A stretch of 64,000 bases of DNA from Streptomyces sp. HM190 (lineage in GTDB: Bacteria > Actinomycetota > Actinomycetes > Streptomycetales > Streptomycetaceae). How positions within the stretch are numbered: position 1 is the stretch's first letter; each line of letters begins with the position of its first letter. Below, one piece after another: positions 42,203 to 51,124 of this stretch. Below the pieces are notes generated by a model. The model was given only the letters and a program-made list of their open reading frames with translations. It was not told where the DNA came from and made no database searches. Location of the stretch: NCBI RefSeq assembly GCF_009857135.1, contig NZ_CP047318.1:5518001-5582000 (forward strand), given 5' to 3'. The translations under genes and the position numbers were made by a program.

Positions 42203-43420
42203 ATGGCTGCCGTCGGGCGTGTGTCCGCTTTCGCTGTGCTGATGGGATTGTCGGTCGCCGCGGCATCGCTGATGTCACCGGTCGCGGCGGCCGACTCCTG
42301 CGGCGACAGTCTCGGGGAGCAGGTGACGTGCGGGGCCGCGGTGATCTCCAAGGGGGCCGTCGTCATCACGCTCGACGGTCCGCTGGAGTACAGGAAGCTC
42401 AGCGAAGGGCAGCGCGCGAGCCTTGAGCGCCTTCGCGAGGACGGCAACCCGCTTGTCGTGCAGGTGCCCAAGGGCGTTTCGACCGGGGAGGGCGGCACGG
42501 CCCTGCTCCTCATGGCCGACGGCCGGCTCGTCGATCCCGAGGCCAGGATCGACCCGCTGCGATCGGAAACGCTGTCCGTACTGACGGACGCAGGCATCTG
42601 CGAGAACAAGGAGCTGTGCGACTCGGTCAACAGCGGTCCGACCGGAAAGCAGTTCATCGACGCCGGGTTCGCCGCCGACTATTCCGCCCACACCTTCGCC
42701 GTCGACCCCGAGGAGGCCGGCCCCGACACGAAGTCCCCCGGCCCCGGCAACCCCGCCGACAAGGATGACAAGGACGACAAGGACAACAAGGGGGGCAAGA
42801 GCGACCGGGGCGAGGACGACAGCGACGGCGAGGGCGGAGGCCAGGACGACACCGCACGGGCCGCGGGCGAGGGCACGGAGGCCGCCGGGGACAGCACCTC
42901 CTGGGCCGCCCTGTGGATGGGACTACTGCTCGTGCTGCTGCTCCTCGCCTTCGCCGTCGTCATCCGGCGCTCACGCGGCCCCGTCGCCCTGGGACACCGC
43001 ACGGCCGCCGGGCGGCCGGCCGCCATGCCACCCGGTGGCGCCGCACGCCGCCGCGAACCGCGGCCGGCCGAGGGCCGCACCCCCACCCGTGCCGCCTCCA
43101 CCCGTGCCGCCCCCGCGCAGGGCGCCGACGAGGCCACCACCCAACTGCGCGTCGCGGCGCCCACCGTGCGCCATGGACGTCAGGTGAGCGCGCGCCCCAC
43201 TCACACCCGCACCGCCGTCGTCCGCACCGAACTGCACCCGCAGGGCTACGTCGAAGTCGACCGGGTGCTCTACCGGGCGGTGTGGGCCGAGGCGGGACGG
43301 CCACCGCCCACGCCCGGCGGACTCGTCGACGTCGCCGAGGCACCCGAAGGCGACTCCGACGTCCCCCTGTACGCCTTCCCGCCCACCGCCGCCCGCCACG
43401 CCAAGGGCACCCCCCGCTGA
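42203..43420 (+). CDS. Type I membrane protein with acidic stalk and cytoplasmic tail
   Basis: The 405-residue protein has a signal peptide (about 1-29), an outer domain with two Cys pairs (ADSCGDSLGEQVTCG and GICENKELCDSV), an acidic stalk (NPADKDDKDDKDNKGGKSD), one TM helix (about 235-255, LWMGLLLVLLLLAFAVVI) and a cytoplasmic tail of about 150 residues. The tail is Arg/Ala-rich and contains ADEATTQLRV, which resembles FHA-binding or kinase phospho-acceptor motifs. Similar surface proteins accompany TerY-P-type loci. ATG at 42203 follows GGGGGG. It starts a run of genes ending with the vWA/PP2C/kinase triad. A sensor role is inference. Confidence 0.75.
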   Translation: MAAVGRVSAFAVLMGLSVAAASLMSPVAAADSCGDSLGEQVTCGAAVISKGAVVITLDGPLEYRKLSEGQRASLERLREDGNPLVVQVPKGVSTGEGGTALLLMADGRLVDPEARIDPLRSETLSVLTDAGICENKELCDSVNSGPTGKQFIDAGFAADYSAHTFAVDPEEAGPDTKSPGPGNPADKDDKDDKDNKGGKSDRGEDDSDGEGGGQDDTARAAGEGTEAAGDSTSWAALWMGLLLVLLLLAFAVVIRRSRGPVALGHRTAAGRPAAMPPGGAARRREPRPAEGRTPTRAASTRAAPAQGADEATTQLRVAAPTVRHGRQVSARPTHTRTAVVRTELHPQGYVEVDRVLYRAVWAEAGRPPPTPGGLVDVAEAPEGDSDVPLYAFPPTAARHAKGTPR

Positions 43421-43530
43421 AGCCGAGCCCCGCAACCCGACCCGACCCCGAGCCCCACACCCATGCCCACACCCACGCCCGACCCGCACGCGTACCGCGC
43501 ACAAGAACGGAAACACCAGGGGGACCACCG

Positions 43531-44292
43531 ATGCACAGCGAATACCCGCCCACCCTGCCGGCGGAGTACGCCGACATCGAGTTCGAGAACAACGCCCAGC
43601 GCATGCCGCTCGTGCTGTGCCTCGACACATCCAGCTCCATGGCGGGCGCGCCGATCCAGGCACTCAACACCGCGCTCGCCGAATGGACCCGCGAACTCCA
43701 CGACGACGTCAGCCTCAGCTACAGCGTGGAGGTCGCCGTCGTCACCTTCGGCGGCCAGAGCGTCGGCGCCTGGCGCGGGCCCCACCTGCTCGACCCGCGT
43801 ACCCCGACGAGCCCGTTCATCCCCGCGCACGCCTTCCAGGCACCGCAGCTGACGGCCGCCGGAGTCACCCTGATGACCGAGGCGCTGGAACTGTCCATGC
43901 ACATCGTCGCGGCCCGCAAGGCGGAACTGAGGGCGTCCGGACTCCAGTACTACCGGCCGCAGGTCTGCCTCGTCACGGACGGGCTGCCCACCGACCCGAC
44001 CGGCCACCTCACCGACTCCTGGCAGCGGCTGATACCCGTCCTCGCCGAGGAACAGCGGTCCCGCCGGTTCCGCCTGTACGCCATCGGGGTGGGCGGCATC
44101 ACGGACCGCGGGGAGCAGGTGCTGCAGGCGTTCGCGCCCAAGTTCAACGCGCGCCTGCAGGGATTCCCGTTCCGGGAACTGCTCCAGATGATGTCCGCCA
44201 GCGCCAACGCCGAGCAGAAGGGGGCGGGGGACGAGGTGTTCGAGAAGATCTTCAGCCAGTTCAAGACACAGCGCCCCGCCTGGGAGGCGTGA
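43531..44292 (+). CDS. TerY-type von Willebrand factor A domain protein
   Basis: The 253-residue protein is one cytoplasmic vWA domain. The MIDAS is intact: LDTSSSM (Asp32, Ser34, Ser36), the Thr of LTAAGVTLM, and VTDGLPTD. Its form (MPLVLCLDTSSSMAG, GVTLMTEALELSM, GGITDRGEQVLQAF) is that of TerY in tellurite-resistance-type triads. TerY is thought to organise partners through its metal-bound MIDAS. GGGGACCACCG precedes the ATG at 43531. The PP2C gene starts 1 bp after its stop and its ribosome site is inside this gene. The triad assignment is strong from family and order. Confidence 0.92.
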   Translation: MHSEYPPTLPAEYADIEFENNAQRMPLVLCLDTSSSMAGAPIQALNTALAEWTRELHDDVSLSYSVEVAVVTFGGQSVGAWRGPHLLDPRTPTSPFIPAHAFQAPQLTAAGVTLMTEALELSMHIVAARKAELRASGLQYYRPQVCLVTDGLPTDPTGHLTDSWQRLIPVLAEEQRSRRFRLYAIGVGGITDRGEQVLQAFAPKFNARLQGFPFRELLQMMSASANAEQKGAGDEVFEKIFSQFKTQRPAWEA

Positions 44293-44293
44293 G

Positions 44294-45076
44294 GTGACCG
44301 TCCCGTCGTGGCGCATCCACGGGCTCAGCGTCGAGGGGTACCGGCACCGGCGGCAGGGCCTGCCCTGCCAGGACGCCTGCGGCTACGTCGTCACCTCCTC
44401 CGTCGCCGTCCTCGCGGTCGCCGACGGCGCCGGGAGCCGGCCCCGCTCGGAGGAGGGCTCCCGGCTGGCGGTGAACCTGGCCGCCGAGCACTTCGCCCGG
44501 CGGGCCGGCGCGGCCGTGGACGTGCCGCCGGGCGAGACCGTGCACGAGCTGCTGCGGGACGCGTTGCAGGACGTCAGCGACGACTTCCTGGACCGTACGG
44601 GCAGTGACGCGCCCGACTTCGCCACCACCCTCACCGTGGTGGTGCTGGCGCCCGGCTGGCTGGGCCACCTGACCGTCGGCGACGGGTTCGTCGTCGTACG
44701 GGCCGGGACCGAGGACGGGGAGCGGCAGTTCCATCTGCTGCCGCAGGCGGCGGCGGTCAGCGAGTACAGCAACGAGACGGTGTTCCTCACCTCGCGCGAC
44801 GCGACCCGCTGGACGCGCACCGAGTGCCTGTCGGACCACGGGATCGACGGGGTGCTGCTCTCCACGGACGGCCTCGCGCAGGCCATGCTCAACCGGTCGG
44901 CGAGCGGCGCCCCGTCCCCCAACGCGTCCTTCGCCGACGCGGTCTTCCGTTCCCTCGACACCGCGCCCGACGACGCCGACGGCAAGCTCGCCGCGCTGCT
45001 GCGCTCGGACCGCCTCACCGCCCTGAACGCCGACGACAAGACCCTGCTGCGAGCCGTCCGCCCGAGCCGCGGATGA
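44294..45076 (+). CDS. PP2C-type protein phosphatase of a TerY-P triad
   Basis: The 260-residue phosphatase has the PP2C metal motifs: GYRHRRQGLPCQDA, VLAVADGAGSRPRSEEGS (DGxGS), TTLTVVVLAP and GDGFVVV, with a later STDGLAQAML. It should dephosphorylate Ser/Thr on partners. GTG at 44294 follows GGGAGGCGTGAG within the vWA gene end, giving coupled translation. It lies between the vWA and atypical kinase genes, the usual triad order. Confidence 0.93.
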   Translation: MTVPSWRIHGLSVEGYRHRRQGLPCQDACGYVVTSSVAVLAVADGAGSRPRSEEGSRLAVNLAAEHFARRAGAAVDVPPGETVHELLRDALQDVSDDFLDRTGSDAPDFATTLTVVVLAPGWLGHLTVGDGFVVVRAGTEDGERQFHLLPQAAAVSEYSNETVFLTSRDATRWTRTECLSDHGIDGVLLSTDGLAQAMLNRSASGAPSPNASFADAVFRSLDTAPDDADGKLAALLRSDRLTALNADDKTLLRAVRPSRG

Positions 45077-45082
45077 CGGCGC

Positions 45083-45125
45083 ACCCCTCGCACCCCTCGC
45101 ACCCCACGCACCCCTCGCACCGCAC
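45083..45125. repeat. Short CACCCCTCG tandem repeats
   Basis: About five near-perfect 9-bp units (CACCCCTCG, with CACCCCACG variants) lie just after the PP2C stop, in the 196-bp gap before the atypical kinase gene. Confidence 0.55.
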
Positions 45126-45272
45126 GGGTCCTTCGGACCACCCCCGGCCGCCCCGCCCGGACCGCCACCGACCGCGGTCCGACCGGTCCGTGCCGGCGCT
45201 CGTACGACGACGGGCGCGGCCGGGCCCGCAGCCGGCGCCGGTCCGCCCCAGAGAACACTCGGAGGTACGGCC

Positions 45273-46433
45273 ATGAGCGGCCGCAGGGTCTTCCTCGACG
45301 GCAAGGCGGTCACGCTCGCCGAGCAGCCCCTCAAGGGGGGCGGGCAGGCAGCCGTGTTCCCGGTGGAGGGCGACGCGGGGATCGTCGTCAAGATCTACCG
45401 GGACCCGCCGGGCCCCGACCAGGAGCGGCGGCTGGCCCGCATGCTCACCATGTCCCCGCTGGCCGCCCGCCCCACCGATGCCAACCAGCCGCCCGAGCTG
45501 GCCTGGCCGACGGCCATGGCACGCGGCACGAACGGCGAGTTCCTCGGCTACGCGATGCGCCGCTTCGGCGAACCCCGGCACGTGCAGCTCGTCGGCCTGT
45601 TCACCCGTGTCCAGCGGCTGAAGCTGTTCCCGGATCGGGCCGACTGGCGGTTCCTGCTCGGCGTCGCCTGGAACCTCGCGTTCATGACGGCCCGTATGCA
45701 CCACGACAACCTCGTCATCGGCGACTTCTCCAGCAGCAACGTCGTCGTCGACGGCAACGGCTTCGTCACCTTCCTCGACTGCGACTCCATCGCCTTCACC
45801 GACCCGGCCACCGGCGAGCTGTTCCCCTGCCTGATGCACACCACCGACTACTCGGCGCCCGAACGGCAGGCCGGCGGCCCCGCCACCCGGCAGAGCGACG
45901 ACTTCGCCCTCGCCGTCCTCGTCTACCAGCTGCTCACCGCGGGCAACCACCCCTTCGGCGGCGTCCCCCACGAGAGCACCTCCGAGTCGACCGTGAAGGA
46001 CAACATCGCCGCGAGCATCTCCTACGTCGTCCGCCCCGAGATGGTCATCATCCCGCGCGGCACCGTCGACCCGTCCGTCCTGCCGCCCGAACTCCTCACC
46101 CTCGCCAGGGCCGCCTTCGGGCCCGGCGTCCAGACCCCCACCGCCCGGCCCCAGGCCGAGGCGTGGCTGCGCGCCCTCGACAAGGAGCGCGGGCAGGTGC
46201 GGTCGTGCACGGTACGGCCCCTGCACACGTACGGTTCCCACCTGCCGACCTGCCCCTGGTGCACCCGGGCCTCCGTGACCGGGCACGACGTGTTCAACGG
46301 GCCCCGGCCCGCACAGGTCCCGGGGACGCCGCCCACGCCGGACCAGCCCCCGTCCCCGTACGCCGGCCTGAAGGTGCTGGGTGTGGTGCTCGCGGTGATC
46401 ATGCTGATCGTGATCCTGGCGAACCTCGGCTGA
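45273..46433 (+). CDS. Atypical protein kinase with Zn-ribbon and C-terminal TM (TerY-P kinase)
   Basis: The 386-residue protein has a divergent kinase fold: Gly loop region LKGGGQAAVFPV, lysine strand IVVKIYRD, a catalytic loop IGDFSSSNVVV in place of HRDxxxxN, and LDCDSI in place of DFG. These are features of the COG4248-like kinases in TerY-P triads. A C-terminal Zn-ribbon half (SHLPTCPWCTRAS) and a final TM helix (about 365-384, LGVVLAVIMLIVILANL) anchor it to the membrane. GGAGGTACGGCC precedes the ATG. With the vWA and PP2C proteins it makes a phosphorylation-dephosphorylation unit. The gene is convergent with the TelA operon, with only 4 bp between stops. Confidence 0.92.
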   Translation: MSGRRVFLDGKAVTLAEQPLKGGGQAAVFPVEGDAGIVVKIYRDPPGPDQERRLARMLTMSPLAARPTDANQPPELAWPTAMARGTNGEFLGYAMRRFGEPRHVQLVGLFTRVQRLKLFPDRADWRFLLGVAWNLAFMTARMHHDNLVIGDFSSSNVVVDGNGFVTFLDCDSIAFTDPATGELFPCLMHTTDYSAPERQAGGPATRQSDDFALAVLVYQLLTAGNHPFGGVPHESTSESTVKDNIAASISYVVRPEMVIIPRGTVDPSVLPPELLTLARAAFGPGVQTPTARPQAEAWLRALDKERGQVRSCTVRPLHTYGSHLPTCPWCTRASVTGHDVFNGPRPAQVPGTPPTPDQPPSPYAGLKVLGVVLAVIMLIVILANLG

Positions 46434-46437
46434 GCGC

Positions 46438-47040
46438 TCAGCCCGAGCGGTCCTCCAGATACCGGGTGTGCGACTCCTGCCGCCGCGCCTCCGTGTCCCG
46501 CAGCGCCGCAGCGAGCCGCTCCAACTCGTCGTGCAGCAGGGTCAGCTGGCGTTCCAGATGGCGCTCGGGGGGCTCCGTGCCCGGCGTCAGACGGCTCCAC
46601 CAGCGGGTGCGGACATAGGTGTCGACGGCCTCGGGCACGTCCTGCCGCACCGCCCGGGACAGCGTGTGGACGCCCTCGGGGTCCCGGCCGAGGATCTCGG
46701 CGACCCAGCCGGGGTCGAGGAGGGCCGTCAGCAGCTCGGTCAGCTCGGTGAGGCGCCCGGCGGCCGCGGGCGGCAGCTCGATGCCGGCGAGGTAGCCGCC
46801 CAGCCGGCCGAAGTCGGCGCGGACCTCGTCGAGCTGGGCGGACGGGTCCGCGAAGTCCGGCACCTGCGGGCGCTCCGGCGGGGCGAGCAGCGCCCCCGCG
46901 CCGTACAGACCGACGACCACGACCGGCCAGTACGGGCCCGCGAGCCCCGCGAAGGTCAGTGCGAGCCCCGCCACCCCGAGGGCGCCGCCGGTCAGGTTCT
47001 TGCGGGACTCCATGTACGCCATGAACCTACTGGTAGCCAC
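46438..47040 (-). CDS. Two-TM protein with helical domain, last gene of the TelA operon
   Basis: The 200-residue protein has a TM hairpin (about 18-55, GALGVAGLALTFAGLAGPYWPVVVVGLYGAGALL) and a helical cytoplasmic domain ending in a coiled-coil-like segment (RHLERQLTLLHDELERLAAALRDTEARRQ in outline). GTG at 47040 follows GAGGAGATCC and overlaps the vWA lipoprotein gene by 14 bp. In Firmicutes, TelA is often paired with XpaC, also a small TM-hairpin protein with a helical domain; this could be an analogue, but similarity is by layout only. Confidence 0.75.
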   Translation of the reverse strand: MATSRFMAYMESRKNLTGGALGVAGLALTFAGLAGPYWPVVVVGLYGAGALLAPPERPQVPDFADPSAQLDEVRADFGRLGGYLAGIELPPAAAGRLTELTELLTALLDPGWVAEILGRDPEGVHTLSRAVRQDVPEAVDTYVRTRWWSRLTPGTEPPERHLERQLTLLHDELERLAAALRDTEARRQESHTRYLEDRSG

Positions 47041-48580
47041 GGATCTCCTCGAAGGCGCCGTCGAGCGAGCCCCGCCGGGCGTCGAAGAGGCGGCCGCCGG
47101 TCAGGTCGGCGATGTGCTCCAGTTCGTCCCGGTCGGAGTCGCCGAAGAGGATCGGGAAGACGGGGACGCGCCGCTCGGCGGCGGGCAGCCCCCGGTAGAA
47201 GGCGTCGAAGTCGGCCGGGCTCGCGCCCTCGGTGTTCTCGCCGTCCGTCATCAGCACGATCGAGGTGAACGTGTCCCGGTCGGCGGCACCGAGATGCTCG
47301 TACGCCGTCCGCAGCGAGGTGTAGACGGCGGTGTCGCCGGAGGCGGAGAGCCGCCGGGTGTCGGCGCGGATGCCGTCGAGGCCCGCCTTCGGGTCCGACG
47401 GCCGGACCACATGGGTCCGCACGCTCTTGACCCCCGACCCGAACGGCATCAGCGTGACCTCCTCCCGGTCCCGGAAGTCGCCGGTCAGCTCGGTCAGGGC
47501 CGCCTTCAGCCGGTCCAGGCGCCCGCCCTCCATGGAGCCCGAGGTGTCGAGGACGTACACGGTCCTCGACGGGCGGCGCAGCTCGTTCTCGTACGCGTCG
47601 AGGAGCCCGTCGGCGACGGAACGGCTGCCGGGGAAGGGGAGTTCGCGGCGCCGGGTGGTGTCCAGGCCGGCGGCCGGACGGACCGAGGGGACGACCGGGC
47701 GGCGCAGGGTCTCCTCGGTGATCAGCCGCTGGATGTCCGGGGAGCGCAGGGCGTCGGTGAGGCGGCGCACGTCGTCGCGGACGTCCTCGCTCGTCGACGC
47801 GAGGGAGGAGAGCGGGTAGTCGGCCGTGACGACCCCGTCGCGCGGGCGGATCACCGTCAGGTCCTTCCGCGCCTTCAGCACCGACTCGTAGGTGAGCAGC
47901 GCGTCGACGTCCCCGCGCCGGTCGTAGGCGGTCGCGAGCCAGCCCGACGAGCCCGACGTCAGCTTCTGCCCCCGGAAGAACTCCTTCAGCCGGGGCGCCG
48001 CCCGCGCCACGTCCGCGTCGGTGAGCGCGGACTGCGCGCCGGAGAGCCCGGAGGCCACCGAGACGAGCGTGGCGAAACCGGAGTGGGAGCGGGCCGGGTC
48101 CGTCATCCCGTACGTGAGGTCGCCGTCCGCGACGGCCTTCTCCACGTCCGACCAGGTGACGCCGTCCGGCTTCCAGCCCAGCCTGCGGGCGGTCGCGTCC
48201 TTCACCCCGATCGCCACCGGGCTGGACATCACCGGCGTCTCGGAGACGACCTGCCGCGCCGCGTCCGGCCGCAGCCGCAGATGGTCGTCGGACGACAGCC
48301 ACACGGCGTCGTACACGTCCTTCGCCCGGCCCTCGGCGAGCAGGTCCACGGCGTCCAGGGTGCCCATGTAGGTGGGGCGCACCGTGATGCCCGTGTCCTT
48401 CTCGACCCGCTCCAGCACCGGCTTCATGTCGGCGAGTTCGCTGGAGGCGAGGACGCGCAGCGTGCCGGGGACGTACTCGGCCGGGTCGGCCGGGGTGTCG
48501 GCGGCGGACGTGCATCCGGCCGCCGCCAGGGCCAGCGCGAGGGCCGCGGCCGTCCCGAGGGAGGCACGGGTCCGTCTCAT
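47027..48580 (-). CDS. Lipoprotein combining solute-binding and vWA domains
   Basis: The 517-residue protein has a lipobox (LAAAGCTSA, Cys about 23), a periplasmic type II solute-binding domain (about 40-310: LRVLASSELADMKPVLERVEKDTGI, YDAVWLSSDDHLRL, VTWSDVEKAVADGDLTYG) and a C-terminal vWA domain (about 335-510) with an intact MIDAS DTSGSM and MTDGEN. It should sit on the outer membrane face, tied by lipid. Combining ligand capture with a MIDAS adaptor suggests a sensor. Its ATG overlaps the TelA stop (ATGA). Ligand unknown. Confidence 0.9.
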   Translation of the reverse strand: MRRTRASLGTAAALALALAAAGCTSAADTPADPAEYVPGTLRVLASSELADMKPVLERVEKDTGITVRPTYMGTLDAVDLLAEGRAKDVYDAVWLSSDDHLRLRPDAARQVVSETPVMSSPVAIGVKDATARRLGWKPDGVTWSDVEKAVADGDLTYGMTDPARSHSGFATLVSVASGLSGAQSALTDADVARAAPRLKEFFRGQKLTSGSSGWLATAYDRRGDVDALLTYESVLKARKDLTVIRPRDGVVTADYPLSSLASTSEDVRDDVRRLTDALRSPDIQRLITEETLRRPVVPSVRPAAGLDTTRRRELPFPGSRSVADGLLDAYENELRRPSRTVYVLDTSGSMEGGRLDRLKAALTELTGDFRDREEVTLMPFGSGVKSVRTHVVRPSDPKAGLDGIRADTRRLSASGDTAVYTSLRTAYEHLGAADRDTFTSIVLMTDGENTEGASPADFDAFYRGLPAAERRVPVFPILFGDSDRDELEHIADLTGGRLFDARRGSLDGAFEEIRGYQ

Positions 48581-49743
48581 GCGAGCCCACCCCCTTCGAG
48601 GGCGCCCTGCGCGCGGCTGCGCTCCAAGTAGGCTCCGGCGTGCCGGAGTTCGGCCGTCAGGGACTCCACCGTCGCGGCCATGGTCTCCGTCGCCTGCGCC
48701 TTGTAGGTGTCGATGGTGTCGAGGGTGCGGTAGATCTGCTGGAAGGCCGAGCGGAGGGTCTCCGCGCCGACCGCCGGGTCGGCGGCGATGCGCTGGATCT
48801 CGCCGCTCTGGGTGGCGAGCATCTCGGCGTTGCCGCGGACGAGGTCCTCGGTGGTGCCGCGCAACGCGTTGACCTGCTCGACGACCCTGCGCTGCGTGTC
48901 GAGGGCGGAGGCCAGCAGCACGGAGATGCGCAGCGCCGAGACCGTGGTCGTGGCGGCCCGGTCGACGCCCTTGATCAGCTCCTCGTTGTTGCGGCGGACG
49001 ACGTCCATGGCCAGATAGCCCTGGGCGCACACGGCGAGCTGGGTGAGCAGGTCCTGGTGCTTCTGCCGGACGGGGAAGAGGACGTCGGCGCGCAGGGTGT
49101 CGGCCTGCTGCGGGTCGGCGGCCGCGATGTGCGCCTCGACGGCCCTGTCCAGGGCCTCGGTCAGGACCACGTACTCCTGGAGCTTGCCCATGGTCTCCCA
49201 CAGGCGGACCCGCTCCGTCTGCAACGCGGCGCTGTCCCGGCGCAGTTCGTCCTGGCCGCCGCGCAGCGACCCCACGATGCGGTTCAGGGTGCCCTGCGCG
49301 GTGGCGTACTTCGCGACGTGGTCCCGCAGCCGGTTGCCGCCCGGCAGCCGGGACAGCAGCTTGCGGCCCCGGCCCGCGGGCAGGTCGCGCGGATCCAGGT
49401 CCTCGACCACGCGCCGCAGTTCGACGAGCGAGCCGGCGACCTGCGACTGGGCGTCCCCGCCCTTGCCGGGCAGGCTGCGGACGGTCCGCTCCAGCATGCG
49501 GTTGGACTGTGCGGCGGCGGTGCGCATCTCACCCGCGCCGAGCGCCGCGATCTCCGCGACCTTTCCCGTGAACTCCGGGGACCGGGCGTCGAGCGCGGTG
49601 AGCGAGCGGACGTATTCCTCGGCCTTCCTGGCCATGTCCGCCCGCACGGACTCCTCGACCGGCACGAGTCCGCCGGCCTTCTCCCTGGGCACGGCCGCGA
49701 CCGGCTCGGGCGGGGTGAGGGTGAAGCTGTCCTCTGTCGTCAT
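48577..49743 (-). CDS. telA: TelA-family (toxic anion resistance) protein
   Basis: The 388-residue protein is soluble and helical over its full length, with TelA/KlaA/YceH-type segments: GKVAEIAALGAGEMRTAAAQSNRML, LVELRRVVEDLDPRDL, LQEYVVLTEALDRAVEAHI and YLAMDVVRRNNEELIKGVDRAATTTVSALRISV in outline. TelA proteins are linked to tellurite and other stress tolerance, but the mechanism is unknown; some colocalise with membrane partners. ATG at 49743 starts the frame; it couples by ATGA to the vWA lipoprotein. Together with the TerY-P triad it makes a Ter-type neighbourhood, though TerD/TerC are not seen here. Confidence 0.93.
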   Translation of the reverse strand: MTTEDSFTLTPPEPVAAVPREKAGGLVPVEESVRADMARKAEEYVRSLTALDARSPEFTGKVAEIAALGAGEMRTAAAQSNRMLERTVRSLPGKGGDAQSQVAGSLVELRRVVEDLDPRDLPAGRGRKLLSRLPGGNRLRDHVAKYATAQGTLNRIVGSLRGGQDELRRDSAALQTERVRLWETMGKLQEYVVLTEALDRAVEAHIAAADPQQADTLRADVLFPVRQKHQDLLTQLAVCAQGYLAMDVVRRNNEELIKGVDRAATTTVSALRISVLLASALDTQRRVVEQVNALRGTTEDLVRGNAEMLATQSGEIQRIAADPAVGAETLRSAFQQIYRTLDTIDTYKAQATETMAATVESLTAELRHAGAYLERSRAQGALEGGGLA

Positions 49744-49763
49744 GAGTGGTGTTCCCCCGTCGT

Positions 49764-50867
49764 TCAGCGGCCCCGCGCCCGGCGCGCCATCTCGTGCAGC
49801 ACCTCGGAGGTGGGCACGGGCGCCTGCCGGACGGTGAGCCGAGGCGTCAGATACGTGGTGAGGGCGGCCGTCGCCGCCGTGAACTCCTTCGCCGAGCCCT
49901 GCGGCCGGAACCCGTACCGGGCCGCCAGCCGACGCAACTCCGGGTCCGTGCTGAGCAGTTCACCGAGTGCGCGGCCCTCGTCGGTGACGGGCACGACGGT
50001 GTGGTCGCTGTTGACGGTGGTGTCCGGGTAGAGGACCACCAGGTCGTCGACCTTCTGTCCGCCGGCGAGCAGGGCGGCGACCTGGGACTCGTAGACGAGG
50101 ACGAGCGGGTTGCCGGCTCCGCTGACGAAGTCGCGGAACGCCGCGTCGCTGCTCGGCTGCTGGGCGCCCTGGACGCTGATCAGGTCGTGCAGGAGGGGTG
50201 CGGTCCTCCTGATGTCCGCCTCGCCCGTGACGACCCGTCCGTCGTTGGCGACGTTGGAGGCCGCAGCGAGGTAGAGGGCGCCCGAGCTGGACGTGGTCGG
50301 ATCGGTGGTGGCGATGTAGAGCAGCCCCGCCAACTCGCCGTACCGGTCGGCGCCCTTGAGCTGCTGCCAGGTGCGGCCGGCCTCGGCCGCCGTGAGGTAG
50401 GCGTCCATGTCGAGGACGCCGCGGTCCTTCTCCAGCGTGGCCAGCCCGTTGCGGCTCAGCACCTCGGCGGCGCCCCGGTGGGCGACCACGACGAGGGGCG
50501 AGTAGAACGGGCGGGGCAGCGGTTCGCGTACCCGGTACTTCTCGGCCAGCTCGTCGGCCGGTGCCTTGCTGGAGGGGAAGGCGAAGTCGTACCCCTTCAG
50601 GTCCAGCCCGTCCATGGCCCAGGAGCCCGACGTCTCCGTCCTCACGGTGTAGCCCTCGGCGGCCAGGGCCTTCACCACCTCCGGGTCGGCGAAGAACTCC
50701 GCCTTCTCCGACCCGATCACTCCCCGCACGGTCTTCGTTGCCGTGCTCGTGTCCCCGGTGTCCCGGCCCGCCACGACGGCTGCCACCACGCCGCCGATCA
50801 GCAGGACCGCGAGGACGATCCCTGCGATGCGTCTCACACCGGGGAGCGTGCTCGCGGAACCCGACAT
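49764..50867 (-). CDS. Membrane-anchored solute-binding protein
   Basis: The 367-residue protein has one N-terminal TM helix (about 14-34, IVLAVLLIGGVVAAVVAG) and an outer solute-binding domain (SEKAEFFADPEVVKALAAEGYTVRTETSGSWAMDG in outline, YDFAFPSSKAPADELAEKY, LYIATTDPTTSSSG and LVLVYESQVAALLAGGQKVDDLVVLYPDTTV). It has no transporter partners nearby, so it may report ligand binding rather than import. It is the first gene of the leftward TelA operon (20 bp to telA). The start at 50867 lacks a clear ribosome site. Confidence 0.85.
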   Translation of the reverse strand: MSGSASTLPGVRRIAGIVLAVLLIGGVVAAVVAGRDTGDTSTATKTVRGVIGSEKAEFFADPEVVKALAAEGYTVRTETSGSWAMDGLDLKGYDFAFPSSKAPADELAEKYRVREPLPRPFYSPLVVVAHRGAAEVLSRNGLATLEKDRGVLDMDAYLTAAEAGRTWQQLKGADRYGELAGLLYIATTDPTTSSSGALYLAAASNVANDGRVVTGEADIRRTAPLLHDLISVQGAQQPSSDAAFRDFVSGAGNPLVLVYESQVAALLAGGQKVDDLVVLYPDTTVNSDHTVVPVTDEGRALGELLSTDPELRRLAARYGFRPQGSAKEFTAATAALTTYLTPRLTVRQAPVPTSEVLHEMARRARGR

Positions 50868-51124
50868 TCCCGGGCGGTACGGGTGAACGCGGGGTGAAGC
50901 CGTCGTCCCGGAACGCAACCGGAACGGGCGCCGCCGCTCCGGTGGGAGGCGGCGGGACCCGGCCTGCGCCGCGTGCGGCGTCGCCCGGCGGCGGGGCGTG
51001 GGGCGTCACGTGGAGCCGTGGCGCCCGGTCCGCGCGTCGCTGCGGGTGCACGCGGACCGGGGCCGTCGAGGGGAGCCGGGGCTCGGGGGTGAGCCGCCGG
51101 CTCGGCGGTGCGCCGGGCCGGGGG

